A program made the translations under genes and the position numbers. Positions 36,157 to 44,478 of a DNA stretch of 64,000 nucleotides are shown here, one piece after another (position 1 is the stretch's first letter; the number at the start of each line of letters is the position of its first letter). This stretch comes from Nesterenkonia salmonea (GTDB taxonomy: Bacteria > Actinomycetota > Actinomycetes > Actinomycetales > Micrococcaceae), in contig NZ_VAVZ01000009.1 of assembly GCF_005771525.1 (NCBI RefSeq), positions 23,724 through 87,723 on the forward strand, in the 5' to 3' direction. Below the pieces are notes generated by a model, which worked only from the letters and a program-made list of their open reading frames with translations, was not told the origin of the DNA and made no database searches.

Positions 36157-37296
36157 CTACCCCTGCGGGGTGAAGCCCATTCTTCCGATCCAGTCATCGG
36201 GGTTATGCAGCTCAGTTTCGGTGGGGAGGTGTTCCGGGGACTCCCAGATGGTGTTGAAGCGTTCCATGCCGACGGTCTCGACGATGTGGCCCACGAACTT
36301 CTGCCCGTCGCGGTACTGGGCGGCCTTGGCATCCAGCTGCAGAAGTTTGCGGATCACTTTCTCCAGTGGGGAACGGTTCTTTCCGCGCTGCTCGAACCGG
36401 CGGCGGATGGTCTTGACGGTGGGCACGATGGAGGCGTCGACGGCGTCCATCACCACATTCGCATGGCCCTCCAGCAGGCTCATCACCGCGGTGAGATGGG
36501 ACATGATCTCCCGGTCTTCGGGAGACTGAATTGCCTCCAGGAGGCGGTTGCGGGGGTGGGTCTCAGCCGCGGCGTCGCCCTGTCCGCCGGATTTCTGCTG
36601 TTTCAGTTCCTGCCGCAGACCCTTGACCGCTTCGGCGATCCGCTGCGGCAGCGCGTCAGCCTGGCTCATAGTGGAAATTGACAGTGTGCTGATCGAAGAC
36701 ATCAGGTGGTCCCGCAGCCACGGGGCGGCGGCGAACTGCACGCGGTGAGTCTGTTCGTGCAGGCAGACCCAGAGCCGGAAATCACTGCGGTCCACGTTGA
36801 GCTGCTTGGCGATCTCCACAATATTGGGCGCCACCAGGAGCAGCCGGCCGGCCGGGGCCTGCTCCGAGGTGTGAAAGGGGTCGAACTGGCCGAGCACATT
36901 GGCGGAGAGGAAGGCGAGGATTCCGCCCAGCTCGGCTCCGGCGGCGGCTGAGCCCAGCACCTGCGCGCTGGAGCCTTCACTGAACAGCTGTGGCTTCTTC
37001 TCCGCGGCTGCCTCGAGAGCCGGTCTGAGAAGTTTGCGGAAACTGTCAGTGTTGGCCGCGGACCATCCGGGCCGGTCCACCACCAGCACATCACGCTGGT
37101 CAGCGCCCAGTCCCTCAGCGGCACTCAGCCCGGTGATGGTGTGGACATAGCTGACGGCCTCGGCAGCTGACTGACGCAGATCAGCGACTTCTTGTGCGGC
37201 TGCTGGGGGCTTCAGCGGCGGCCCCGGCGGAACCAGACGAGCTGCTGCGGATTGTGCCACGTCCCAGTTGATGATCAGATCGGCCGGTGAAGTCAT
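36157..37296 (-). CDS. Zinc-dependent metalloprotease, DUF2342 type (Rv3626c-like)
   Basis: 379-residue predicted protease. HEQTH in LWVCLHEQTHRVQFAAAPWL looks like an HExxH zinc site. LEGHANVVMDAVD further on carries the probable third ligand. The motif set and position next to tilS match the DUF2342/'F420 biosynthesis associated' family. Start at the ATG at 37296; the longer frame is antisense to the divergent methyltransferase. Substrate unknown. Confidence 0.88.
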   Translation of the reverse strand: MTSPADLIINWDVAQSAAARLVPPGPPLKPPAAAQEVADLRQSAAEAVSYVHTITGLSAAEGLGADQRDVLVVDRPGWSAANTDSFRKLLRPALEAAAEKKPQLFSEGSSAQVLGSAAAGAELGGILAFLSANVLGQFDPFHTSEQAPAGRLLLVAPNIVEIAKQLNVDRSDFRLWVCLHEQTHRVQFAAAPWLRDHLMSSISTLSISTMSQADALPQRIAEAVKGLRQELKQQKSGGQGDAAAETHPRNRLLEAIQSPEDREIMSHLTAVMSLLEGHANVVMDAVDASIVPTVKTIRRRFEQRGKNRSPLEKVIRKLLQLDAKAAQYRDGQKFVGHIVETVGMERFNTIWESPEHLPTETELHNPDDWIGRMGFTPQG

Positions 37297-37362
37297 AGGT
37301 CCATCACACCATAGGAGCCTGGCTGTCAGCTGCCCGTAACCGCTCACGATAGGTTTAACGCC

Positions 37363-38157
37363 ATGTCCGCGCACCCTGAACCGCATGCCCTGCCTCATCC
37401 CTGGACGGAGGATCCGGAGTTCGTGAGGCTCTACGATGTGGAGAACCAGGGACTGTGGGACTTCGACTTCTACCGGGAGCTGGTCCTCGAGCTCGGTGGG
37501 CGCCGTGTGGTGGACATTGGGTGCGGCACCGGTGTCCTGGCGGTGGCCCTGGCCCGCGATGGCCTCCACGTCACCGGTGTTGACCCGGCCGGTGCGATGA
37601 TCGCCACCGCGCGCCGCCGTGTGCGGAAGGCTTCCGCGGAACACCGCGTGGATCTCATCCAGGGCACAGCGGACCAGGTGAATCCCTCCTCCTTCGACGC
37701 CGCCATCATGATGGGGCATGTGGCCCAGTACTTCCTCTACCGCGCCGAATGGGACACCGCACTCAGTGATGCGTACCGCGCGCTGGAGCCCGGCGGTTTC
37801 CTGGCGTTCGAGTCCCGCAATCCGCACGGTCTCGATCATGACGCCTGGGACGAAGAATCCACTCGGGAGACTCAGGAGCACCCTGAGGGTGGTGAGTTCA
37901 CTTCATGGCTTGAGGTGGTGAGGATAGAGCACGACGACGCCGATGGGCCCCTGATCACCGCACGGGGGCATAATATTCTCCCCGACGGCCGGTACCTCAC
38001 AGCTGACGAGCCGCTGCGCTACCGGCCGCTTCCTGTGCTACGCGATTCTCTCCACCAGGCCGGCTTCACTGTGGAGCAGACCTGGGGTGACTGGGATCGA
38101 TCCTCGGTGACGCCTGACTCCCCCGAGCTGATCCTGTTGGCCCGTAAGCCCTCATGA
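37363..38157 (+). CDS. Class I SAM-dependent methyltransferase
   Basis: 264 residues. Motif I VVDIGCGTGVLAVAL at ~47-61 and the acidic strand end VTGVDPAGAMI bind S-adenosylmethionine. ALEPGGFLAFESRNPHG is the usual post-motif III region. Closest in feel to UbiE/methyltransferase-11 enzymes of unknown substrate. ATG start at 37363. It diverges from the metalloprotease with 66 bp between, and it contains a copy of the 15-mer motif at 37927-37941. Confidence 0.82.
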   Translation: MSAHPEPHALPHPWTEDPEFVRLYDVENQGLWDFDFYRELVLELGGRRVVDIGCGTGVLAVALARDGLHVTGVDPAGAMIATARRRVRKASAEHRVDLIQGTADQVNPSSFDAAIMMGHVAQYFLYRAEWDTALSDAYRALEPGGFLAFESRNPHGLDHDAWDEESTRETQEHPEGGEFTSWLEVVRIEHDDADGPLITARGHNILPDGRYLTADEPLRYRPLPVLRDSLHQAGFTVEQTWGDWDRSSVTPDSPELILLARKPS

Positions 38158-38236
38158 GACCTTTCAGACCTGGCTGCATTCCGTCTACGGTGGAATACGG
38201 AACCAGGACGACGACGCGACGGGAGAGGAAGTTCTG

Positions 38237-38731
38237 ATGAGCCCCGCAGGCCGTGACACACACGAACGGCAGTCCCTCTCGGATGCGGTGAAAGATCCTG
38301 ACCCCAAACCGCCCTTGGGGCCACCACATGACGCCTGGGCCACGGTCGGCCTCGCAGTGTTCTTCGCCTCAGGGCTGTACTTCGTTGGACACAGTCGGGC
38401 GGAGAACGACTGGATCGGCTGGTCCGGGCTGATCCTTTCCTTCGCGGCTCTGTTAACCTCTCTGCACTACTTCGTCCGCGCCTACGGGTTCCGCTCGAAG
38501 GGATGGCAGGAGAACATCCCGACCGGCGCGTACTTCGCCCTGTTCTTCGCCTTCTTCTCCACTATCTCCTTTGTGGCGCCAGCGCTGTACAACCAGTTCG
38601 CTGAGGAAAGCCGTCTTGGTCTTGTGCTCAGCTTACTCTCCGTCTCGGCTCTGACTGTCGCTACTCTCCGCGCCGCGCTGGGCCACGCGCCGAAGCCGGA
38701 GATCAGCTCGAGTCTCTCAGATGAGGACTAG
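38237..38731 (+). CDS. Four-helix membrane protein of unknown function
   Basis: 164 residues, not recognised. A charged Pro-rich N-terminus (~32 residues) is followed by four hydrophobic helices (~36-52, 62-82, 97-118 and 128-148), then an acidic Ser-rich tail. AGGAAG lies upstream of the ATG. The stop overlaps that of the convergent DUF2332 gene by 4 bases (CTAG) and sits in the loop of a hairpin that probably terminates both. Confidence 0.7.
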   Translation: MSPAGRDTHERQSLSDAVKDPDPKPPLGPPHDAWATVGLAVFFASGLYFVGHSRAENDWIGWSGLILSFAALLTSLHYFVRAYGFRSKGWQENIPTGAYFALFFAFFSTISFVAPALYNQFAEESRLGLVLSLLSVSALTVATLRAALGHAPKPEISSSLSDED

Positions 38732-38748
38732 CGCCTGAGACTCTCGAG
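38707..38748. terminator. Bidirectional hairpin across two convergent stops
   Basis: CTCGAGTCTCTCAG (38707-38720) pairs with CTGAGACTCTCGAG (38735-38748), 12 of 14 bases, around a 14-nt loop containing the shared CTAG stops. There are no T-runs, so terminator function is plausible but not certain; the arms also code for both C-termini. Confidence 0.5.
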
Positions 38749-39759
38749 GTACTGACCATGAGGGCCAGACCGGGCCAGCGGTTGCCCATCCAGGGAAAGA
38801 ACAAAACCGGAACGCTCTGGGTCCTCGCCAGGAATCTGGTCTGCGATCTCCGGGAAGACGCCCAGTCCCTCGTTACTCACCCACCGTGCACCTGAGCCGC
38901 GCACCAGCTGGACGAACCTCTGCCGATCCTGAGCTGGGAGGTAGACCAGCACCGCGGAATGGAAGACCACCGGGACGGTGCCCTGAGGCACCTGCGCCAG
39001 CAGGTCAGGAAGTTCCGCATTGAGGTCGCCGGATACCAGCAGAGGAGGATCGGCAGCCACCAACTGAGCACCAGCGGTGATGCGCTCCAACCGGTACTCC
39101 ATCCCCGGCCAGACCAGGGCCTCCAGCCACTGACGGTCGGCCGCATCAGTGAGTTCAAGCGGATTGAGGTCGATCCCTGCCCGCCATGCCACCTCGGGGA
39201 GGCGGTCCGGGGCGTCCACACCACGGAGTTCGCAGTTCAGCTGCACAGAGGAGGTGAGTCTGCCCGATGGGGCGAGTAAGGCGGCGTCGTCGTCTCCAGT
39301 GGTGTATCCGATGGGCCAGGCATCCGGATAGAGGCAGAGTCCAGCGGAGCAGCCGACCTCAATCAGGGCCAGCGGCTTTCCGGTCTCAGCGGCGATCTGT
39401 GCAAAGGCCAGGTTCAGCACCGCGATTCTGCCGGCTTCATTGGTCTGGGTGCGTCGGCGGCGCATGGTGTCGCGCACATGCTCCCAACGGGGAAGAAGGA
39501 CCTGACGCGCCTGTGGCCAGGGAACCAGAGGAACACCATGCACTCTGGCTGCGGCGAAGAGGAGGTTCGGCTGCCGTTTGGCGGGTTCGAGTTCCAGCAG
39601 CAGCTCCAGCACCTGGTGGTCCTGCGCGACGGCTGCGGCCCATTCGGCGTAGAGGGCGGAGACCTCTGCCGCCTCCACCTGAGCGAAGTGCCGGTAGAAC
39701 TGCTGAATCCTCCCCAAGTCATCAATGTCGATCTCCTGCATCCCAGAGAGCATACGCAC
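38728..39759 (-). CDS. DUF2332 family protein
   Basis: 343 residues. The pattern matches DUF2332: HFAQVEAAEVSALYAEWAAAVAQD near the N-terminus, LIEVGCSAGLCLYPD (Rossmann-like, a possible SAM or nucleotide site) around residue 130, WRAGIDLNPLELTDA, and VPVVFHSAVLVYLPAQDRQRFVQL near the end. Biochemical role unknown. It diverges from the next small membrane gene with ~40 bp between and carries a copy of the 11-mer motif at 39283-39293. Confidence 0.85.
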   Translation of the reverse strand: MRMLSGMQEIDIDDLGRIQQFYRHFAQVEAAEVSALYAEWAAAVAQDHQVLELLLELEPAKRQPNLLFAAARVHGVPLVPWPQARQVLLPRWEHVRDTMRRRRTQTNEAGRIAVLNLAFAQIAAETGKPLALIEVGCSAGLCLYPDAWPIGYTTGDDDAALLAPSGRLTSSVQLNCELRGVDAPDRLPEVAWRAGIDLNPLELTDAADRQWLEALVWPGMEYRLERITAGAQLVAADPPLLVSGDLNAELPDLLAQVPQGTVPVVFHSAVLVYLPAQDRQRFVQLVRGSGARWVSNEGLGVFPEIADQIPGEDPERSGFVLSLDGQPLARSGPHGQYLESLRR

Positions 39760-39800
39760 TCTCGCAGACGCGGTGAGGCATCAGTTGCTAATCTGGCACC

Positions 39801-40130
39801 ATGCCTTGGTTTGCGTGGATCGCCATCGTCGCAATCCTGGTGTTCGGGATCACCCAGATCATCAGCATGGCCACCGGCAGGCCGTTGCCAGGCGGCAGCG
39901 ATGACGACGAGGTGAAGAAACTCAGGAAACGGGTCGACGAGTTGGAAACAGGCTCCGACTCCGCCGAGATCGAGCACAGCATTCCCAGCAAGTCTGAGGT
40001 CAACCTCGCAGCCGAGGACCGTTGGCGGATCGAGATGCTCGAAGCCCGGCTCGAAGAGCTGGAGAAGAACCGCAAAGACAACGACAACGAGGACCCCAAG
40101 CCGGGCACACCGCGACCGCCCCAATTGTAG
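39801..40130 (+). CDS. Small membrane-anchored coiled-coil protein
   Basis: 109 residues, unrecognised. One N-terminal helix (residues ~3-22, FAWIAIVAILVFGITQIISM), then a charged region with two heptad segments (VKKLRKRVDELET and RIEMLEARLEELEKN) and a Pro-rich tail. The layout recalls PspB/PspC-like accessory proteins, but no motif supports that. It lies 52 bp before the restriction island and marks its left edge. Confidence 0.7.
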   Translation: MPWFAWIAIVAILVFGITQIISMATGRPLPGGSDDDEVKKLRKRVDELETGSDSAEIEHSIPSKSEVNLAAEDRWRIEMLEARLEELEKNRKDNDNEDPKPGTPRPPQL

Positions 40131-40182
40131 TACTCCACTTCGGTGCCGAACCGGGTCTGACCCTCTCGATAGGGTGGCTATC

Positions 40183-41721
40183 ATGGTGACTGGAGAGCTC
40201 AAGAGCAAGATCGACCGGATCTGGGATGCGTTCTGGACCGGTGGCATGTCGAATCCGTTGGAGATCATCGAGCAGATCACGTATCTGCTGTTTATTAGGC
40301 GGCTGGACGACCTGCAGACTGCGCAGGAGCAGAAGGCCCGGCGCACCGGCAACCCGGCCGAAAAGGCGTTCTTTCGCGAGGATCAGCATCATCTACGGTG
40401 GCAGGAACTCAAGAACAAGGATGCGCAGACCATGCACCGGTTGATTGCAGACGAAGTCTTCCCTCTGCTGCAGAACTTGGGGGCCGATGAGTCCACCTAT
40501 TCGGATCACATGCGTAACGCGCGGTTCACCATCAACGCGGAAAAGGCAGGGATCCTCACCCGAGTCGTGGACCTGTTGAATTCACTCCCGATGGACCGCC
40601 GGGATACCAACGGGGACTTGTATGAGTACATGCTCTCGAAGATCTCCACCTCGGGAACCAACGGGCAGTTCCGCACCCCGCGGCACATCATCGAGTTGAT
40701 GGTGGCAATGACAAACCCGAAGCCTGGTGATCGGATCGTCGACCCGGCCTGCGGTACTGGCGGGTTCCTGGTCTCCGCCTCGGAGTATGTACGCGAGACA
40801 TACGAGCAGCAGCTGTACAAACCGGAGTGGAACCGCCAGTTCCATGAGGACATGTTCCATGGGTATGACTTCGATTCGACCATGCTGCGCATCGGCTCCA
40901 TGAACATGATGCTCCACGGGGTGGAGCATCCAGACATCCGGTACCGCGATTCGCTCTCGGAGGGTGCGATCGGCGAGGCGGATGACTTCTCCCTGGTGCT
41001 GGCCAATCCTCCGTTTGCGGGGAGTCTGGACTATGAGTCCACGTCCCGTGATCTGCTGAACGTGGTGAAGACCAAGAAAACAGAGCTGCTGTTCCTGGCG
41101 CTTTTCCTTCGACTGCTCCAGCCTGGCGGACGGGCCGCGGTAATCGTGCCCGACGGCGTGCTGTTCGGCTCCTCGAAGGCGCACAAGGATCTACGCCGTC
41201 AGCTGGTGGACGGGCAGAAGCTGGATGCAGTGGTGAAGTTGCCCTCGGGTGTGTTCAAGCCCTACGCAGGGGTCTCTACGGCAGTGCTGTTCTTCACCAA
41301 GACCAACGCCGAGGACGGTGGCATCGGAGCCACCGATGAGGTGTGGTTCTACGAGGTCACTGCTGATGGGATGAGCCTGGACGACAAACGCACTCCCCTG
41401 CTGGACGTTGAGAAATCGGGGGCGCATCCGGAGAATCCGCTCAGCGCGGAGGAGCACGCCAAGAACAACCTTCCCGATGTGCTCAGCCGCTGGGCGCATC
41501 GGGAAGGCGCAGAGCGCGAACGCGCGAGAACCGAGCAGAGCTTCACCGTGCCACGTGAGGAGATCGTGGGGAACGACTACGACCTTTCGATCAACCGGTA
41601 CAAAGAAATCGTCTTCGAGGAGGAGGATCATCAGGACCCTCTGGAAATCATCGAGGAGCTGGAGAAACTCGACGATGAGATCCGCACTGGCCTCGCCGAG
41701 CTGAAGGAAATGCTGAAGTGA
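40183..41721 (+). CDS. hsdM: Type I restriction-modification methyltransferase subunit
   Basis: 512-residue N6-adenine DNA methyltransferase subunit that with HsdS modifies host DNA. The N-terminal HsdM_N helical domain starts ELKSKIDRIWDAFWTGG. SAM motif I is DPACGTGG (~187-194) and the catalytic NPPF (~275-278) is in LANPPFAG, both intact. The ATG at 40183 has AGGGTGG at suitable spacing; a GTG at 40174 is also possible. It overlaps hsdS by 4 bp (GTGA). First gene of the defence island. Confidence 0.95.
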   Translation: MVTGELKSKIDRIWDAFWTGGMSNPLEIIEQITYLLFIRRLDDLQTAQEQKARRTGNPAEKAFFREDQHHLRWQELKNKDAQTMHRLIADEVFPLLQNLGADESTYSDHMRNARFTINAEKAGILTRVVDLLNSLPMDRRDTNGDLYEYMLSKISTSGTNGQFRTPRHIIELMVAMTNPKPGDRIVDPACGTGGFLVSASEYVRETYEQQLYKPEWNRQFHEDMFHGYDFDSTMLRIGSMNMMLHGVEHPDIRYRDSLSEGAIGEADDFSLVLANPPFAGSLDYESTSRDLLNVVKTKKTELLFLALFLRLLQPGGRAAVIVPDGVLFGSSKAHKDLRRQLVDGQKLDAVVKLPSGVFKPYAGVSTAVLFFTKTNAEDGGIGATDEVWFYEVTADGMSLDDKRTPLLDVEKSGAHPENPLSAEEHAKNNLPDVLSRWAHREGAERERARTEQSFTVPREEIVGNDYDLSINRYKEIVFEEEDHQDPLEIIEELEKLDDEIRTGLAELKEMLK

Positions 41722-42887
41722 GCGAGCTGCCCAAAGGCTGGACGAAGGTGGCGTTGGGGGAGGTTGCTTCCATTGATCGCCGAGGTGTGGACCCTCGAAA
41801 TATCCTTGCTTCTACCCGTTACATTGGCCTCGAACACATTGAAGCTGGGGGCCGATTACTGCATGTTCCTACTGTCGGCGAGGCTGGAGTCAGAAGCTCA
41901 AAGGTGCTCTACACCCCCGACCACATTTTGGTCGGGAAACTGCGCCCCTACCTGGCCAAGATAACCGTCGCCCCCTTCTTCGGAGTCGCGAGCACAGACA
42001 TATTGCCTTTGGCAACCGGAAACCATCTCGAGCAGCGCTACCTCTTGCACTACCTGCGGCAGCGCAAGGTTATTGAAAAACTCACCGCCAGGTCGGCGGG
42101 TGCTAATCTTCCGAGACTCAAGCCGAAGTCGCTCATGGATCTCCGGCTCCCACTCCCACCCCTCGACGAACAACGCCGCATCGCCGCCATCCTGGACCAA
42201 GCGCAACATTTCCTCAACTCGGTGCAGTCGGCCACGGCAGCTTCATTTTCCGTCCTCGAAGCAGCAGCAGAATCGCTGGCCGCCGATTGGTCTGGCCGTA
42301 GCGATGCTGCCCGACTAGGCGATTATGCCGATATTCGAACTGGCCCATTCGGGTCAGCATTGCACAAGACTGACTATGTTCCTGCCGGAATTCCGGTCGT
42401 CAACCCCAAGCACATTCGAGACGGGGAACTACGAATCGCCCAGATGGAGATGGTCTCGCCGGCGAAGGCACACGAGCTCAGTCCCTACAAGGTTCGGGCA
42501 GGAGACGTTGTCCTTGGACGACGAGGAGACATCGGTCGAGCTGCCGTTGTGAACGACTCCGACCTACCTGCGCTATGCGGTACAGGGTCCATGCTTCTTC
42601 GACCAAAATCGGGACCTGAAGTCGGCGCCTTCATGGCCGCGTACTTGCGCACCCAAGGCGCTCGGCGCATCCTCAAGAACTCTGCGTCGGGGATCACAAT
42701 GTTGAACATCAACCAGAAGGCCGTACGCGATCTGCCGTTTCCTCGCCTGCTCGGCTCAACCGTAAACCAGATCCAGCGCATGACGGAAGCAACTCGAGCA
42801 TCTCGACGCCGCTCCGAACAGCGTTGTCAGCGGGCGACCGATTTATTCGCCTCCCTCCAGTCACGCGCCTTCCGAGGGGAGCTCTGA
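41718..42887 (+). CDS. hsdS: Type I restriction specificity subunit
   Basis: 389-residue DNA-recognition subunit with two target-recognition domains. TRD1 runs from the N-terminus (LPKGWTKVALGEVAS) to the first conserved spacer LPLPPLDEQRRIAAILDQAQ (~residues 145-165). TRD2 starts at LGDYADIRTGPFGSALHKTDY and ends at a repeat of the spacer type. GTG start overlapping the hsdM stop. The TRD1 stretch looks slightly lower in GC than its neighbours, as is common where TRDs are exchanged. The target sequence cannot be predicted by eye. Confidence 0.93.
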   Translation: MSELPKGWTKVALGEVASIDRRGVDPRNILASTRYIGLEHIEAGGRLLHVPTVGEAGVRSSKVLYTPDHILVGKLRPYLAKITVAPFFGVASTDILPLATGNHLEQRYLLHYLRQRKVIEKLTARSAGANLPRLKPKSLMDLRLPLPPLDEQRRIAAILDQAQHFLNSVQSATAASFSVLEAAAESLAADWSGRSDAARLGDYADIRTGPFGSALHKTDYVPAGIPVVNPKHIRDGELRIAQMEMVSPAKAHELSPYKVRAGDVVLGRRGDIGRAAVVNDSDLPALCGTGSMLLRPKSGPEVGAFMAAYLRTQGARRILKNSASGITMLNINQKAVRDLPFPRLLGSTVNQIQRMTEATRASRRRSEQRCQRATDLFASLQSRAFRGEL

Positions 42888-42890
42888 CTC

Positions 42891-43226
42891 ATGGCCGTCC
42901 CCGCCTCCGACACCGAGCGCATCGCTGAGTGGTGCGACCAACGCGTTCCTGAGCACCTGAAGGACCGCATTCGCATCGAGTGCGACGTGACGAACCGGCA
43001 TGTTGACATCCTCGAATGCCATCCGCCCTACAGCCCGCACCTCACCGAGTGGTCACGTCTTCCTATCGCCAGACTGCGCTACACCACACGCACCGGACTG
43101 TGGTCCATCTACTGGCGCGACCGCAACCTCAAGTTCCACGCCTATCCGTGGTTCCAGCCGACGGCAAATGTCCGAGAAGTGCTGGCGTTCCTAGAATCCA
43201 CCAACGACCCCATCTTTTGGGGCTGA
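42891..43226 (+). CDS. DUF3024 protein inside the restriction locus
   Basis: 111 residues. Conserved features of DUF3024 are the RIRIECDVTNRHVDILECHPP start of the core, then PIARLRYTTRTGLWSIYWRDRNLKFHAYPW. Function unknown. It starts 3 bp after the hsdS stop and ends 11 bp before the Mrr-like gene, so the four genes read as one transcript. No catalytic residues can be named. Confidence 0.75.
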   Translation: MAVPASDTERIAEWCDQRVPEHLKDRIRIECDVTNRHVDILECHPPYSPHLTEWSRLPIARLRYTTRTGLWSIYWRDRNLKFHAYPWFQPTANVREVLAFLESTNDPIFWG

Positions 43227-43237
43227 CGCGAGAGGTG

Positions 43238-44185
43238 ATGATGACCATCTCTGACGAATCCGCTCTCGATATCCCGAAATGGCACGAGTTCATGCACCCG
43301 GTCCTCCAAGTCCTCTCCGATGGAGAGACATACTCACGGCGTGCACTGCGGACAGCCACCACAGCGGCAACAGGAATAACCGAAGATCAGCTGAGCGTAA
43401 TCCTAAAATCCGGCCAGTCGAAGGTAGACAACCGGATTGGGTGGGCAACGTCGGCGCTGACTCAAGCCGGAGCCGTGGAGCGCCCAGCCAGGGGCGCATA
43501 CCAAATCACAGAGGTTGGACATCAAGCGCTTAAAGACCATCCGAAGAGCATCACACTGACAGACCTGCGAGAGTTCCCCTCATGGGTTGCCCATGCAGAG
43601 GCACGTGCCGCACGGCGCACAGAAGCAGGGATGCAGGTCGCCCAGGAGACTGGTGAGCCCGGCGACGACTCCACCCCCGAAGACCGAATATCTGGCGCCA
43701 TCGATGAACTCCAACGCACCGCAGCAGACGAACTCCTCCAACGCCTCCAAGACGGCACACCCGACTTCTTCGAGGATGCCGTGGTCAAACTCCTGCTAGC
43801 GATGGACTACGGCGGCGCAGAACAGCGCGGCCTCAAGGTCGGTGGAATTGCCGATGGTGGCATCGACGGCTTCGTAGACCAAGACCCGCTCGGTCTCGAA
43901 CGCGTTTACATCCAGGCAAAGCGGTACACCACCGGCAACAGCATCAGTCGAGAAACCCTCCAAGCCTTCATCGGTGCTCTCCACGGGCGCGGTGCCAACA
44001 AAGGCGTGTTCATCACCACGAGCCACTTCACCCGGCACGCACGCGAATACGCGGAAAACCTGCCCACCCGAATTGTGCTCATCGACGGCGAGCGGCTCAC
44101 ATCGCTGATGATCAAGTACAGGGTCGGCGTCCACGTCGAGCGGACATACGAGGTCGTCACGGTGGATGAGGACTTCTTCGAGTAA
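43238..44185 (+). CDS. mrr: Mrr-type restriction endonuclease
   Basis: 315-residue type IV-like nuclease. The N-terminal ~105 residues form the Mrr_N winged-helix DNA reader (IPKWHEFMHPVLQVLSDG, QITEVGHQALKD). The C-terminal Mrr_cat PD-(D/E)xK fold has FFEDAVVKLLLAMDYGG, D210 in ADGGIDG and Q226-A-K228 in YIQAKRY, the catalytic set with Gln instead of Glu as usual for Mrr. Such enzymes cut foreign methylated DNA. The frame is open further upstream but codes there for antisense-like sequence; ATG at 43238 (or 43241). Confidence 0.9.
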   Translation: MMTISDESALDIPKWHEFMHPVLQVLSDGETYSRRALRTATTAATGITEDQLSVILKSGQSKVDNRIGWATSALTQAGAVERPARGAYQITEVGHQALKDHPKSITLTDLREFPSWVAHAEARAARRTEAGMQVAQETGEPGDDSTPEDRISGAIDELQRTAADELLQRLQDGTPDFFEDAVVKLLLAMDYGGAEQRGLKVGGIADGGIDGFVDQDPLGLERVYIQAKRYTTGNSISRETLQAFIGALHGRGANKGVFITTSHFTRHAREYAENLPTRIVLIDGERLTSLMIKYRVGVHVERTYEVVTVDEDFFE

Positions 44186-44281
44186 CAGCTTCGCATGACG
44201 AGAAGCACAAGTACGAGAATCGCAGTGAAGGCTTCCGGGTTGTCATAGGTACAGTAGTAAAATGAGGAGAAGGGAGGACCA

Positions 44282-44470
44282 ATGACCACGATCCCCATAG
44301 TCGATGTCACTGTTGAAGACTTACGTACGGAGAAGCGAGAGCTTGAAGCCCGTGCTCGCCTGACGTTCGAGGAGCTCTCTGAGCGAGACTTCGAGGACCT
44401 AACCCGTGATCAGGTGGACATCCTCTTCCGCCTCGAGAGCATCGTCGAGATGCTGCAGCTCGAGTCCTGA
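44282..44470 (+). CDS. Small acidic helical protein, first gene of an uncharacterised pair
   Basis: 62 residues, mostly helix-forming and acidic (VEDLRTEKRELEARARLTFEELSERDFEDL), ending EDLTRDQVDILFRLESIVEMLQLES. AGGGAGG lies 4 bases before the ATG, a strong ribosome site, and an AT-rich patch (TAGTAAAATG) ahead could hold its own promoter. It ends 8 bp before the 246-aa gene. Short acidic proteins of this kind next to a larger partner occur widely in actinobacteria (recalled, not checked). Antitoxin-like size, but no known antitoxin fold is seen. Confidence 0.7.
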   Translation: MTTIPIVDVTVEDLRTEKRELEARARLTFEELSERDFEDLTRDQVDILFRLESIVEMLQLES

Positions 44471-44478
44471 GTACTTAC

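Noticed and set aside
37297..37881. Upstream extension of the DUF2342 metalloprotease
   Set aside because: Overlaps the divergent methyltransferase in the opposite strand; shadow frame.
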